Source of the DNA: an uncultured Ruminococcus sp.
GTDB lineage: Bacteria; Bacillota; Clostridia; Oscillospirales; Ruminococcaceae
Assembly: GCA_947169885.1 (NCBI GenBank)
Contig: CAMVRM010000004.1
Coordinates: forward strand, 43,511 to 107,510
DNA: 64,000 nucleotides
Reading direction: 5' to 3'
The position numbers and the translations under genes are program-made. How positions within the stretch are numbered: position 1 is the stretch's first letter; every line of letters begins with the position of its first letter. Positions 39,664 to 48,230 of the stretch are shown here, piece after piece. The notes below the pieces were generated by a model that ran no database searches, was not told the DNA's origin, and was given only the letters and a program-made list of their open reading frames with translations.

Positions 39664-42600
39664 ATGGATATTTTTGACAAAATATTGCAGAAAACCGACT
39701 TCTACAACGACTTGTACAACACTGCCGCAGGCGGATACACACCGCTTGCGGTCACAGGCGTTGCAGGCATACATAAAGCGCATATCGCTAAGACCCTTTC
39801 GGCTGACACTTCCGTGCTTATGGTCTGCTCGGACGAAGCGGCGGCAGTCAAGGCGGCGCAGGACATCAACACGCTTGCAAGTGAACGCATAGCCTGCGTT
39901 TTCCCTGAGAAGGAGTTTGCGTTTGCGCCTATGGAGGGAGCTTCGAGCGAATACGTAAACAGGCGTATCGAAGCGCTTTCACTCATTTTTACGGGCGAGT
40001 GCAGAGTGCTTTGCTGTTCGGCGGCGGCGGCTTGTCAGGCGACTATACCGCCCGATGTGCTGGAAGAATATTCCTTCAAGCTGTCGGTCGGCGGCGAGTT
40101 AGACACCTCCGAACTGGTGGAACGGCTGACGGCGGCAGGCTATACCCGCTGTGAAATGGTCGAGGGTCAGGCACAGTTTTCCGTCAGGGGTTCTGTTATC
40201 GACATTTTCCCTGTTTCAGACACTGAGCCTGTCAGGATAGAGCTGTGGGGCGATGAGATAGACAGCGCCGCACGCTTTGACACCGAAACTCAGCGCCGCA
40301 CTGAACCGATAGACAGCGTGACCGTTTTTCCTGCAAAGGAAGTTATCTTTGAGTCGGCAGAGGAATTCTGCACACGCCTTGACAAGCTGTCAAAGTCCGT
40401 CAGGACGAAAAACGCAGACATTATCCGAGCGCATCTTCTTCATGACCGTGAAAACGTTTCGGCAGGGCTGTCGCTGTCAAATCCCGACAAGTATTATTCA
40501 ATGGCGTATAAAAAAGCGGCGTTCGTCACCGATTATTTCACGAACGGCATATGCCTTGTTGCGGAGTATTCAGCTGCTGCGGAGAACCTGCGCATATTCA
40601 GCGAACAGCTCGCCGAAGACCTGAAACTTATGTACGAGAGCGGCATCATGTTCAAAAAGCTTGAGGGCTATATGGCTGACTTCGGCACGTTCGAGATGAA
40701 ACTGCTTTCACTGCCGTGCGTTTTTCTTGACACGTTCATGCGGCAGAACGGCAATATCAGGTTCAAGAAGCTCATCAGCACCGACTGCCGTCAGACAGCA
40801 GGCTGGGGCGGAAGTATGGCATCGCTCAAAGAAGAACTTGACGAGTTCATCGGTCAGGGCTATACAGTGGTACTGCTGGCAGGTTCGGACAAAACTCTCC
40901 CGATAATCGTGAATGACCTCTGTGATGACGGCTACAAGGCGGAACTTCTCACCGAGAACAGCGAACTTGTTTCGGGAAAAGTTTATGTTCGCACGGGTTC
41001 TCTTTCCTCCGGCTTCGATTATCCTGCGGCAGGCTGTGCTGTTATAACGCAGATGAAGTCGATGAACATCTCGAAAAAGAAGAAAAAGCGCAAAAACGGC
41101 GAGGAGATACGTGCGCTCACCGAACTGCACCCCGGCGATCTTGTCGTTCATTCGATACACGGCATCGGACGTTTTAGGGGCATCGAGAGCATCGCAAACA
41201 ACGGCATCAAAAAGGACTATATCACGATAAAATACGCAGGAACAGATGTTCTTTATGTTCCTGTTACTCAGCTTGATCTTGTGTCGAGATACGTTGGCGC
41301 TGCCGATGACAGCAATGTTAAGATAAACAAGCTGGGTTCGCAGGAGTGGCAGAGGACACGTTCACGTGTTAAGAAAGCCGTCAGGGATATGGCTGAGGAA
41401 CTGACAAAGCTTTACGCCGAACGCAAGCTTGCTTCGGGTCACGCTTTTTCTGCCGACACCGACTGGCAGCGTGATTTTGAGGAACGCTTTGACTATCAGG
41501 AGACTGACGACCAGCTGCGCTGCATAAACGAGATAAAGGAAGATATGGAAAAGCCGCAGCCTATGGACAGACTGCTCTGCGGAGATGTTGGCTTCGGCAA
41601 GACGGAAGTCGCACTCAGAGCGGCGTTCAAGTGCATACTCGACTCAAAGCAGGCGGCGATACTCGTGCCGACCACCGTTCTTGCGTGGCAGCATTATCAG
41701 ACGGCTGTCAAGCGTTTTGAGCATTTCCCGATAAAGATAGAACTTCTCAGCCGTTTCCGCAACGCAAAACAGCAGGAAGCGATAATCCGTGAGCTTAAAC
41801 GCGGAACGATAGATCTGGTCATCGGCACGCACAGGCTCGTTTCAAAGGACGTGGGCTTCAAGGACTTGGGGCTTGTGATAATCGACGAGGAACAGCGTTT
41901 CGGCGTGGCGGCGAAAGAAAAACTCAAAGACCTGTTCAAAGGCGTGGACGTTCTGACGCTTTCCGCAACGCCTATCCCCCGAACGCTCAATATGGCGCTT
42001 TCGGGCATACGTGATATGTCGGTCATCGAAGAACCGCCGCAGGACAGAAGACCTATCCAGACTTACGTCACCGAGCAAAGCCATGCGGTCATCGGTCAGG
42101 CGATCTCGAAAGAACTGCGCCGAGGGGGACAGGTCTATTATATCCACAACCGCATCGAATCTATCTATCACACGGCTGACGAACTTTCAAAGCTTGTCCC
42201 CGGGGCAAGGGTAGGCGTGGCGCACGGCAGGCTGAGCGAGCATGAACTCAGCGAGATATGGCGGCAGCTCATCGAGGGCGAGATAGATGTACTTGTCTGC
42301 ACAACGCTTATCGAAACGGGCGTTGACGTGCCGAACGTGAACACGCTCATCATCGAGGATGCCGACTATCTTGGGTTGTCGCAGATGCACCAGCTGAGGG
42401 GACGTGTCGGGCGTTCAAGCAGGCGTGCGTATGCGTATCTCATGTTCCGCAGGGGCAAGGTGCTTTCCGAGATAGCCACAAAGCGCCTTGAAGCGATAAA
42501 GGAATTTACGAAGTTCGGTTCGGGATTTCACATCGCAATGCGTGACTTGGAGATAAGAGGTGCAGGCTCGATACTCAGCGGCAGACAGCACGGACACATG

Positions 42601-43119
42601 GAGGCGGTCGGCTATGATCTTTATTTGCAGCTGCTCAACGAAGCTATCGCCGAGCAGAAAGGCGTTGCACCGCCTCCCTCGCCCGAGGACTGCCTTATCG
42701 ACATAATGATCGATGCTTTTATCCCTGAGACTTACATCGAGAGCGATATGCTGCGTATCGATGCTTACCGCCGCATAGCATCTATCGTGAGCGTTGAGGA
42801 CAGCCGTGACGTTATCGACGAGTTCATAGACCGTTTCGGCGATCCTCCAAAGCCTGTAATGGGGCTTATAAACGTAGCGCTGGTGAGAAATTCCGCAGCG
42901 GCGCTGGGTGTCAAGGAGATAACTCAGAAAGGCTCAAAGGCAGTATTTACCATGCGTTACTTCAAGCAGGAATACGCACCGAAACTGCTGGAAAAATACG
43001 GTATGCGCCTGCGCTTCATTCAGGGGAATATCCCCGGCTTTACCATAGACATAAGCGCAAAACAGACCACTGCCGAACTTATCACAGAAGTGGTCGAAAC
43101 GCTCAGAAACAAGATATAA
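39664..43119 (+). CDS. mfd: Transcription-repair coupling factor Mfd
   Basis: An 1151-residue full-length Mfd: UvrB-like N-terminal domains (YTRCEMVEGQAQFSVRGSVIDIFP), CarD-like RNA polymerase interaction domain (PGDLVVHSIHGIGRFRG, about 480-550), helicase motifs DVGFGKTEVALRAAF, VIIDEEQRFGV, LSATPIPRT and QLRGRVGRSSR, and a C-terminal D7/TRCF domain (VEDSRDVIDEFIDRFGD). It displaces RNA polymerase stalled at lesions and recruits UvrA. GGTAACTGTT precedes the ATG. Its stop codon overlaps the first base of the MITE-like element downstream. Confidence 0.98.
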   Translation: MDIFDKILQKTDFYNDLYNTAAGGYTPLAVTGVAGIHKAHIAKTLSADTSVLMVCSDEAAAVKAAQDINTLASERIACVFPEKEFAFAPMEGASSEYVNRRIEALSLIFTGECRVLCCSAAAACQATIPPDVLEEYSFKLSVGGELDTSELVERLTAAGYTRCEMVEGQAQFSVRGSVIDIFPVSDTEPVRIELWGDEIDSAARFDTETQRRTEPIDSVTVFPAKEVIFESAEEFCTRLDKLSKSVRTKNADIIRAHLLHDRENVSAGLSLSNPDKYYSMAYKKAAFVTDYFTNGICLVAEYSAAAENLRIFSEQLAEDLKLMYESGIMFKKLEGYMADFGTFEMKLLSLPCVFLDTFMRQNGNIRFKKLISTDCRQTAGWGGSMASLKEELDEFIGQGYTVVLLAGSDKTLPIIVNDLCDDGYKAELLTENSELVSGKVYVRTGSLSSGFDYPAAGCAVITQMKSMNISKKKKKRKNGEEIRALTELHPGDLVVHSIHGIGRFRGIESIANNGIKKDYITIKYAGTDVLYVPVTQLDLVSRYVGAADDSNVKINKLGSQEWQRTRSRVKKAVRDMAEELTKLYAERKLASGHAFSADTDWQRDFEERFDYQETDDQLRCINEIKEDMEKPQPMDRLLCGDVGFGKTEVALRAAFKCILDSKQAAILVPTTVLAWQHYQTAVKRFEHFPIKIELLSRFRNAKQQEAIIRELKRGTIDLVIGTHRLVSKDVGFKDLGLVIIDEEQRFGVAAKEKLKDLFKGVDVLTLSATPIPRTLNMALSGIRDMSVIEEPPQDRRPIQTYVTEQSHAVIGQAISKELRRGGQVYYIHNRIESIYHTADELSKLVPGARVGVAHGRLSEHELSEIWRQLIEGEIDVLVCTTLIETGVDVPNVNTLIIEDADYLGLSQMHQLRGRVGRSSRRAYAYLMFRRGKVLSEIATKRLEAIKEFTKFGSGFHIAMRDLEIRGAGSILSGRQHGHMEAVGYDLYLQLLNEAIAEQKGVAPPPSPEDCLIDIMIDAFIPETYIESDMLRIDAYRRIASIVSVEDSRDVIDEFIDRFGDPPKPVMGLINVALVRNSAAALGVKEITQKGSKAVFTMRYFKQEYAPKLLEKYGMRLRFIQGNIPGFTIDISAKQTTAELITEVVETLRNKI

Positions 43120-43281
43120 GAACCTGTCTTCACAAGACTCTGTACGTGTCTTTTCAACGATATTCAGTCGCTTTCTGCGTTGAAAAACCTTGCAGTGCGA
43201 CAGCACAACTGCGGTTTTTCGCCTTGAAATCGACTAAATCTCGCTGAAAATCCACGCACATTTCTTGTGAAGACAGGTTCT
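43119..43281. mobile_element. 163-bp MITE-like hairpin element
   Basis: Terminal inverted repeats of 19 bp (AGAACCTGTCTTCACAAGA) are perfect. The arms remain imperfectly complementary over about 70 bp each, ending in an inner GAAAAACC/GGTTTTTC stem around GCAGT/ACTGC. No ORF. Starting at the last base of mfd, it may also act as a transcription terminator. Partial copies lie at 17821 and 34488. No target-site duplication is clear. Confidence 0.75.
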
Positions 43282-43283
43282 AA

Positions 43284-43342
43284 TTGATAAAAGATAAGAA
43301 AGATGCACTCTGCGGCAGTGTTCTTTCTTATCTCTTTTTTAA
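43284..43342. repeat. Heptamer-type inverted pair after mfd
   Basis: AAAAGATAAGAAAG (43289-43302) and CTTTCTTATCTCTTTT (43323-43338) enclose a small CACT...AGTG hairpin and are followed by T's. This resembles an intrinsic terminator with heptamer-repeat arms. Confidence 0.65.
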
Positions 43343-43384
43343 TGCTGATAATGTAAAAAAAAAATTAAAGTGTGTAAAAGTATC

Positions 43385-43413
43385 TTGAAAAATCATGATG
43401 ATTGTAATATAAT
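43385..43413 (+). promoter_or_regulatory. Promoter of PurF-like gene
   Basis: TTGAAA (43385-43390), a 17-bp spacer and TATAAT (43408-43413), about 57 bp before the ATG at 43470. No purine riboswitch core is apparent in the short leader. Confidence 0.7.
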
Positions 43414-43469
43414 AGAATTATGATTTGTTTTTTTGGAGAAGATGTTATTTCGGAAGGAGTAATAAAAAT

Positions 43470-44882
43470 ATGGGCGGATTTTTTGGAGCAGTAACTAATA
43501 AGGACAACTGCGCTTTCGATGTTTTTTACGGAACTGACTATCATTCTCACCTCGGCACTCGCAGAGCGGGAATGGTTATTTACAGCAATGAAAAGGGTTT
43601 TGAGAGGTCGATACACAACATAGAGAACTCGCCGTTCCGCACAAAGTTTGACAGCGATGTCAACAATATGAAAGGTCATATCGGCATCGGCTGCATCTCG
43701 GACTACGAGGCACAGCCCCTGCTCATACGCTCGAAACTCGGTACTTATGCCATAACCACTGTCGGCAAGATAAACAACACTGAGGAACTTTTAGAGCGTG
43801 TGTTTGAAAAGAGCCACCTGCACTTCTTTGAGATGAGCGGCGGCGAAGTCAATGCGACTGAACTTGTGGCGGCGATAATCAACCAGAAAGACAGCATCTT
43901 AGAGGGCATAAAGCTTGCTCAGGAAGTTATTGACGGCTCGATGACCATGCTTGTCATGACAAAAGACGGCATCTATGCCGCCCGTGACAGGCTGGGCAGA
44001 ACTCCCTGCGCTATCGGACAGCGTGAGGACGGCTTCTGCGCCGCTTTCGAGAGTTTTTCTTACCTGAATCTCGGCTACACTCACTACAAGGAGTTAGGAC
44101 CTTCCGAGATAGACTTCATCACCGCCGAGGGCGTTGAGGTGCTTTCAGAGCCGCAGAAGAAAATGAAGATCTGCACGTTCCTGTGGGTATATTACGGCTA
44201 TCCTGCTTCAAGCTATGAGGGTGTGGGCGTTGAGGAGATGCGCTACAACTGCGGCAGACTGCTCGCAAAGCGTGACGATGCGAATCCCGACATCGTTGCA
44301 GGCGTTCCCGACTCGGGTATCGCTCATGCGATAGGCTATTCCAACGAATCGAAGATACCCTTTGCAAGACCGTTCATAAAGTATACTCCCACATGGCCCC
44401 GTTCGTTCATGCCTACAAATCAGAACCAGCGCAACCGTGTCGCAAAGATGAAGCTTCTCCCTGTCGAGAGCCTTATTAAGAACAAGAGCCTGCTGCTCAT
44501 TGATGACTCTATCGTGCGTGGAACTCAGATGCGTGAGACTACTGAATATCTGTTCAGGAGCGGCGCAAAGGAAGTTCATATCCGTCCTGCCTGTCCTCCG
44601 CTGCTTTACGGCTGCAAGTATCTGAACTTCTCACGTTCAAATTCCGAAATGGATCTTATCACACGCCGCATTATCGCCGACCGTGAGGGTGCTGACGTTA
44701 CGGCTGCAAAACTGCTCGACTACGCAAATCCCGAAAGCACCAACTATGCCGAAATGGTGGAGGAAATACGCCGTCAGCTGACGTTCACCAGCCTGCGTTT
44801 CCACCGTCTGGACGATATGCTGAACTCCGTGCCTATCGAGAACTGCAAGCTCTGCACCTATTGCTGGGACGGCAGAGAATAA
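43470..44882 (+). CDS. Amidophosphoribosyltransferase paralogue lacking the N-terminal catalytic Cys
   Basis: A 470-residue PurF-like protein. The Ntn glutaminase half is present (FYGTDYHSHLGTRRAGM, GHIGIGCISDYEAQP), but the residue after Met1 is Gly (MGGFFGAV), where active PurF has the nucleophilic Cys. The PRPP-binding loop LLLIDDSIVRGTQM is intact, and cysteines placed like the Fe-S ligands of B. subtilis PurF remain (CTFLW, ACPPLL, NCKLCTYC). It should not hydrolyse glutamine; it could use ammonia or have another role. The start is ATG 43470 with GGAAGGAG upstream. It stands alone, not in a pur operon. Confidence 0.9.
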   Translation: MGGFFGAVTNKDNCAFDVFYGTDYHSHLGTRRAGMVIYSNEKGFERSIHNIENSPFRTKFDSDVNNMKGHIGIGCISDYEAQPLLIRSKLGTYAITTVGKINNTEELLERVFEKSHLHFFEMSGGEVNATELVAAIINQKDSILEGIKLAQEVIDGSMTMLVMTKDGIYAARDRLGRTPCAIGQREDGFCAAFESFSYLNLGYTHYKELGPSEIDFITAEGVEVLSEPQKKMKICTFLWVYYGYPASSYEGVGVEEMRYNCGRLLAKRDDANPDIVAGVPDSGIAHAIGYSNESKIPFARPFIKYTPTWPRSFMPTNQNQRNRVAKMKLLPVESLIKNKSLLLIDDSIVRGTQMRETTEYLFRSGAKEVHIRPACPPLLYGCKYLNFSRSNSEMDLITRRIIADREGADVTAAKLLDYANPESTNYAEMVEEIRRQLTFTSLRFHRLDDMLNSVPIENCKLCTYCWDGRE

Positions 44883-44904
44883 GAACACAAATACAGCGCA
44901 AAAA

Positions 44905-44945
44905 ATACCTCCTGTGGAAAAAGTTCCACGGGAGGTTTATTATTT
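44905..44945. terminator. Terminator between convergent genes
   Basis: ACCTCCTGTGGAA and TTCCACGGGAGGT pair on plus-strand RNA with one U-G wobble (a mismatch on the minus strand), followed by TTATTATTT. It serves the PurF-like gene and possibly the opposing gene. Confidence 0.8.
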
Positions 44946-45984
44946 ATTTGAACTTGTTTTTCTGTCGGGTGCGTATGCGGATAACGAGTACCACCGAAAG
45001 CAGGGCTATAAGAGCCATAGCGCCGATAAGCACGGGCATGAGTTTGTCATGGAGCGTTGGAGGTTCGGTGTCTGCGACTGAAACATTGCGTGAACGTGGA
45101 GCAACGGAATTGACTGCCGCATGAGTTGCAAGGCTGTCGGAAACGGAATTTTCGGCAGAGATCATCTCGCTGATGTCCGAATCCGGACTTTCCTCGGGGT
45201 CGTAGATAACTTCTTCCGACTCGGCAGGAAGCCTTATGATGTTTATTGTGTACACGTTGTTCACTTCGCCGTCAGCGGAAGTCACGGTGACAGTTCTGAG
45301 CGTGCTGCCGTCTGCGAGGTATTCAGAACCCTCGAACCATATAGTGTCGTATTTTCCTGCGGGTTCAGCGTCAACGCCTACATAGTCTATCTCGTGGGGA
45401 AGTGTGAGCGTGTAGTCATAGATACCCGGTGAGAAAGCAGGAACGAGCTGACCCTCGGTGACTGTCATGGTCGCAAGAGTGCCTTTGAGCGAATCGGGAA
45501 CTGAATCCTCAGCAGGATAGCCGCTGTTATCTGAAATGTTTCCGATGTTCAGGGTGGTGTAGGTATAGAAACTGCTTCCCGACATAAGCCCGTCAGGTGT
45601 CATAACAGAGCCGTTGGTCAGGCTTATCTGTGAACTGCCTTCACGCAAGGCTTTAAATGTGAGTGTGACGGTAAGTTCAGAGGAAGCGGACTGAGGGAAA
45701 GCGGAGATCGTCACATATCCGCCGCCGCCGCTTGCGTATTTTGAGCTGATAAATTGAATATCATATTCGGAGTAGCTGAGAGTTGCACGTGCAGTCCCGA
45801 TGTTTTCATCAGAAGTAAAGGTGACTTGCACAGAGAATTCGCTGTCCTTCGGCACTTCATCGGGGACAGTTATCTCAGCGAAGCTGTCGGCGCTGACACG
45901 CAGACCTAAGCCGCAGCAAATCGAAGCCGCAAGCATTAAAAACAGCGATATAATGCGTTTAATGCCGTTAGATAGATCAGTCAT
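44944..45984 (-). CDS. Membrane-anchored surface protein with cohesin-like and cadherin-like beta domains
   Basis: A 346-residue secreted protein: signal peptide (RIISLFLMLAASICCGLGL), a cohesin-like beta sandwich (about 35-150; ITVPDEVPKDSEFSVQVTF, RATLSYSEYDIQFIS, LTVTLTFKALREGSSQI), a cadherin-like beta-sandwich (about 165-262; LATMTVTEGQLVPAFSPG, YDYTLTLPHEIDYV), an acidic linker, a C-terminal membrane helix (about 318-338) and a basic tail (RIRTRQKNKFK). The layout places both domains outside the cell. Cohesins bind dockerins in cellulosomes; this one is divergent and may serve only as an adhesion module. GAGGACATAACT precedes the ATG. Confidence 0.8.
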   Translation of the reverse strand: MTDLSNGIKRIISLFLMLAASICCGLGLRVSADSFAEITVPDEVPKDSEFSVQVTFTSDENIGTARATLSYSEYDIQFISSKYASGGGGYVTISAFPQSASSELTVTLTFKALREGSSQISLTNGSVMTPDGLMSGSSFYTYTTLNIGNISDNSGYPAEDSVPDSLKGTLATMTVTEGQLVPAFSPGIYDYTLTLPHEIDYVGVDAEPAGKYDTIWFEGSEYLADGSTLRTVTVTSADGEVNNVYTINIIRLPAESEEVIYDPEESPDSDISEMISAENSVSDSLATHAAVNSVAPRSRNVSVADTEPPTLHDKLMPVLIGAMALIALLSVVLVIRIRTRQKNKFK

Positions 45985-46157
45985 AGTTATGTCCTCAATT
46001 AAAAAAATGAAAGTTCTTAGTACTGTAATTATAATACATTTTATCGGTTAAGTCAATGATTTACAAAATTTTGTTACAGAACGTACAATTTTGATTGTGA
46101 AAAAGGTGAGCGAAATGCAATTTTTTTGTGCAAAACGCCGAAAATGTGTTGATGGTA

Positions 46158-46215
46158 TTGACAAAAAACGTTTTCGGGTGTATACTCTAAGTGTACTACA
46201 ACACATAGTACACTT
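46158..46215 (+). promoter_or_regulatory. Promoter with perfect 10-bp-arm operator of GntR-ABC operon
   Basis: TTGACA (46158-46163), a 17-bp spacer and TATACT (46181-46186). Starting three bases later is a perfect inverted repeat AAGTGTACTA (46189-46198) / TAGTACACTT (46206-46215) with a 7-bp centre. It covers the transcription start and is well placed for repression by the GntR protein of the operon. Confidence 0.85.
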
Positions 46216-46277
46216 GGTACGAGTAATACATATCGTGCGTTGCAGAACAAAAGAAAACATATGAAAGGAGAATGACA

Positions 46278-46859
46278 ATGGCGATCGTATCAAAAAGAAA
46301 AAGATCCACAGCGGCTCTGGCAGTTGTACTTGCGGCGGCAGTCGGTTTAGGCGCTTACAAAGGGCTGAGTAAGATCGGAAGTGAAAAATACTTCGAGAGC
46401 GTAACTCAGCCTATCGTACAGCGCCTTGACAAAGAGGAAGGTTCTGACGGCAGTGCGAGCATGGGCGACATTGAGTCGACAGAACTGCTCACAGGACGGC
46501 TTGAACTTTTCCCCTATAACGGCGGCGACAAGATCGTGATGTGCTTTCGTGGTGACTTAGCTCCCAATGGCAGAGACAAAAGTGCGCTTCACCTTTATAA
46601 GGGCGCAGGTATCTACGACTATTACGCCAAACTGAGCTGCACAGTACACCGAAGCGGAAGCAGAGAATATGAACTTCTGCTCAGCGCAGCAGGCGGTTTT
46701 GACCCGATATATGTGGATATTTCAGATGACGGTTTCAGCTATCCTGTGTATAACGGTATGCAGGCAACGGAAGAACAGCGGCAGACAGTCGAGAACAACA
46801 AAGATGACATCTTGCAGCTTGTGGCTGATTTTGAAAAGGAGTTATTTCCGACAAGCTGA
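46278..46859 (+). CDS. Hypothetical single-pass membrane/extracytoplasmic protein
   Basis: A 193-residue protein, family not recognised. Lys/Arg-rich N-terminus (SKRKRS), one hydrophobic helix (about 10-28), then a mixed alpha/beta extracytoplasmic domain (LLTGRLELFPYNGGDKIVMCFRGD, HLYKGAGIYDYYAKL) and a helical tail. It could be a lipid-free substrate-binding or sensor protein for the downstream ABC transporter. The start at ATG 46278 has AAAGGAGA upstream at good spacing; an ATG two codons earlier is too close. First gene of the GntR-ABC operon. Confidence 0.78.
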   Translation: MAIVSKRKRSTAALAVVLAAAVGLGAYKGLSKIGSEKYFESVTQPIVQRLDKEEGSDGSASMGDIESTELLTGRLELFPYNGGDKIVMCFRGDLAPNGRDKSALHLYKGAGIYDYYAKLSCTVHRSGSREYELLLSAAGGFDPIYVDISDDGFSYPVYNGMQATEEQRQTVENNKDDILQLVADFEKELFPTS

Positions 46860-46921
46860 AACACTTGACACCAATAAAAGACAACAGGAGACAACAAAAC
46901 GGACGAAAGGAGAGATGTTAG

Positions 46922-47290
46922 TTGATAACCATTGACATGACAGGTCGTGCGCCGATATATGAACAGATATGCCGTTCGATCTGCGGCGAGATCGCAAAGG
47001 GCGTATACAAAGAAAATGACCGCATACCGGCTGCCCGTGCGCTTGCTAAGGAACTTGGACTTAACCCTAACACCGTTGCTAAGGCTTACGGCATCTTGGA
47101 ACGTGAGGGCATAATCTATTCGGTTGCGGGAAAGGGGTGCTTTGTGGCTAAACATGACGGCAGGGCTGACAGGCGGCTCACTGAGGACTTTGAGCAAAAG
47201 ACAAAAGAAGCACTTGCCGCAGGCGTTCCGAAACAGACACTTATAGATATAGTCGAGAACGCTGCGGATGAGAACGGAGGTAACGGATAA
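46922..47290 (+). CDS. GntR-family regulator, YtrA subfamily
   Basis: A 122-residue regulator with an N-terminal winged helix (PIYEQICRSICGEIAKGVYKENDRIP, RALAKELGLNPNTVAKAYGILEREG) and only a short C-terminal dimerisation helix pair, the size and layout of the YtrA subfamily. Those proteins repress adjacent ABC transporter operons and respond to antibiotics or envelope stress. TTG start at 46922 with AAAGGAG nine bases upstream. The palindrome at 46189-46215 is its probable operator. Confidence 0.9.
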   Translation: MITIDMTGRAPIYEQICRSICGEIAKGVYKENDRIPAARALAKELGLNPNTVAKAYGILEREGIIYSVAGKGCFVAKHDGRADRRLTEDFEQKTKEALAAGVPKQTLIDIVENAADENGGNG

Positions 47291-47291
47291 C

Positions 47292-48230
47292 ATGATCGAG
47301 ATAACAAACGCTTCGATGCACTTTGGTGCAAAGGGGCTTATGGCTAAGGGCGAACCGTTCAGGGCTGTTGACGATGTTTCGATAACTATTCCTGACGGCT
47401 GTATCTACGGATTTCTCGGGTCTAACGGCGCAGGAAAGTCAACGCTCATGAGAATGATGTGCGGCATTTACAAAATGACAAGCGGCAGTATAAAGATAGA
47501 CGGCAGGGAAGTCTATGACGATGAGACTGCAAAGGGTTCTATCTTCTTCGTGAACGATGAAACTGTTCAGTATGCCAACTTTACGCTTGACGGGCTGAGG
47601 AAGTATTACAAAAGCTATTACCCCTCATTTTCGGATGATGTGTTCAACAGGCTGATCGGACGGCTGAAACTTCCGCTCGACAAGCGCCTGAGCGAGTTCT
47701 CAAAAGGCATGAAGCGTCAGTCAGTGGTAATAATCGGACTGAGCTGCATGACACGCTATCTTATGCTTGACGAGGCGTTCGATGGTCTTGACCCTGCGAT
47801 GCGAAAGGTCATAAAGAACATGATCGTTGACGAAATGCTCGACCGTCAGGCAACACTTATCGTTTCGAGCCACAACATCGCCGAGATAAACGAACTTTGC
47901 GACAGGGCGATGCTGATACACAAGGGCAAGCTGATATTTTCGGGTGAGCTGGACGAAATATCAAGCGGTTTCAGAAAAGTCCAGCTTGCAAGAAAGAATC
48001 TGCCCGTTTCCCGTGAGGAACTTGAACAGCTGGGACTTACAGTTATGCAGTCCAGCATCTCGGGAAGCGTTACACAGGCAGTGATAAGAGGAACAGAAGA
48101 CAAGATAATGAGCGGACTGTCGGCATTAAAGACCGACATTACAGAGATAATACCGCTTACACTTGAGGAGATTTTCATATACGAACTGGAGGCGAGGGGC
48201 TATGGCAGCGAATACGTTCCCGAAAATTAA
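47292..48230 (+). CDS. ABC transporter ATP-binding protein (YtrB-like)
   Basis: A 312-residue ATPase: Walker A GFLGSNGAGKSTLMR, signature LSEFSKGMKRQS (LSxGQ replaced by FSKGM), Walker B YLMLDEAFDGLDP and the switch His in IVSSHN. A C-terminal extension of about 80 residues follows, as in exporters of the ABC-2 type. The start is ATG 47292 (GGAGGTAACGGATAAC upstream). It overlaps the next gene by 29 bp, implying translational coupling with the permease. Confidence 0.92.
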   Translation: MIEITNASMHFGAKGLMAKGEPFRAVDDVSITIPDGCIYGFLGSNGAGKSTLMRMMCGIYKMTSGSIKIDGREVYDDETAKGSIFFVNDETVQYANFTLDGLRKYYKSYYPSFSDDVFNRLIGRLKLPLDKRLSEFSKGMKRQSVVIIGLSCMTRYLMLDEAFDGLDPAMRKVIKNMIVDEMLDRQATLIVSSHNIAEINELCDRAMLIHKGKLIFSGELDEISSGFRKVQLARKNLPVSREELEQLGLTVMQSSISGSVTQAVIRGTEDKIMSGLSALKTDITEIIPLTLEEIFIYELEARGYGSEYVPEN

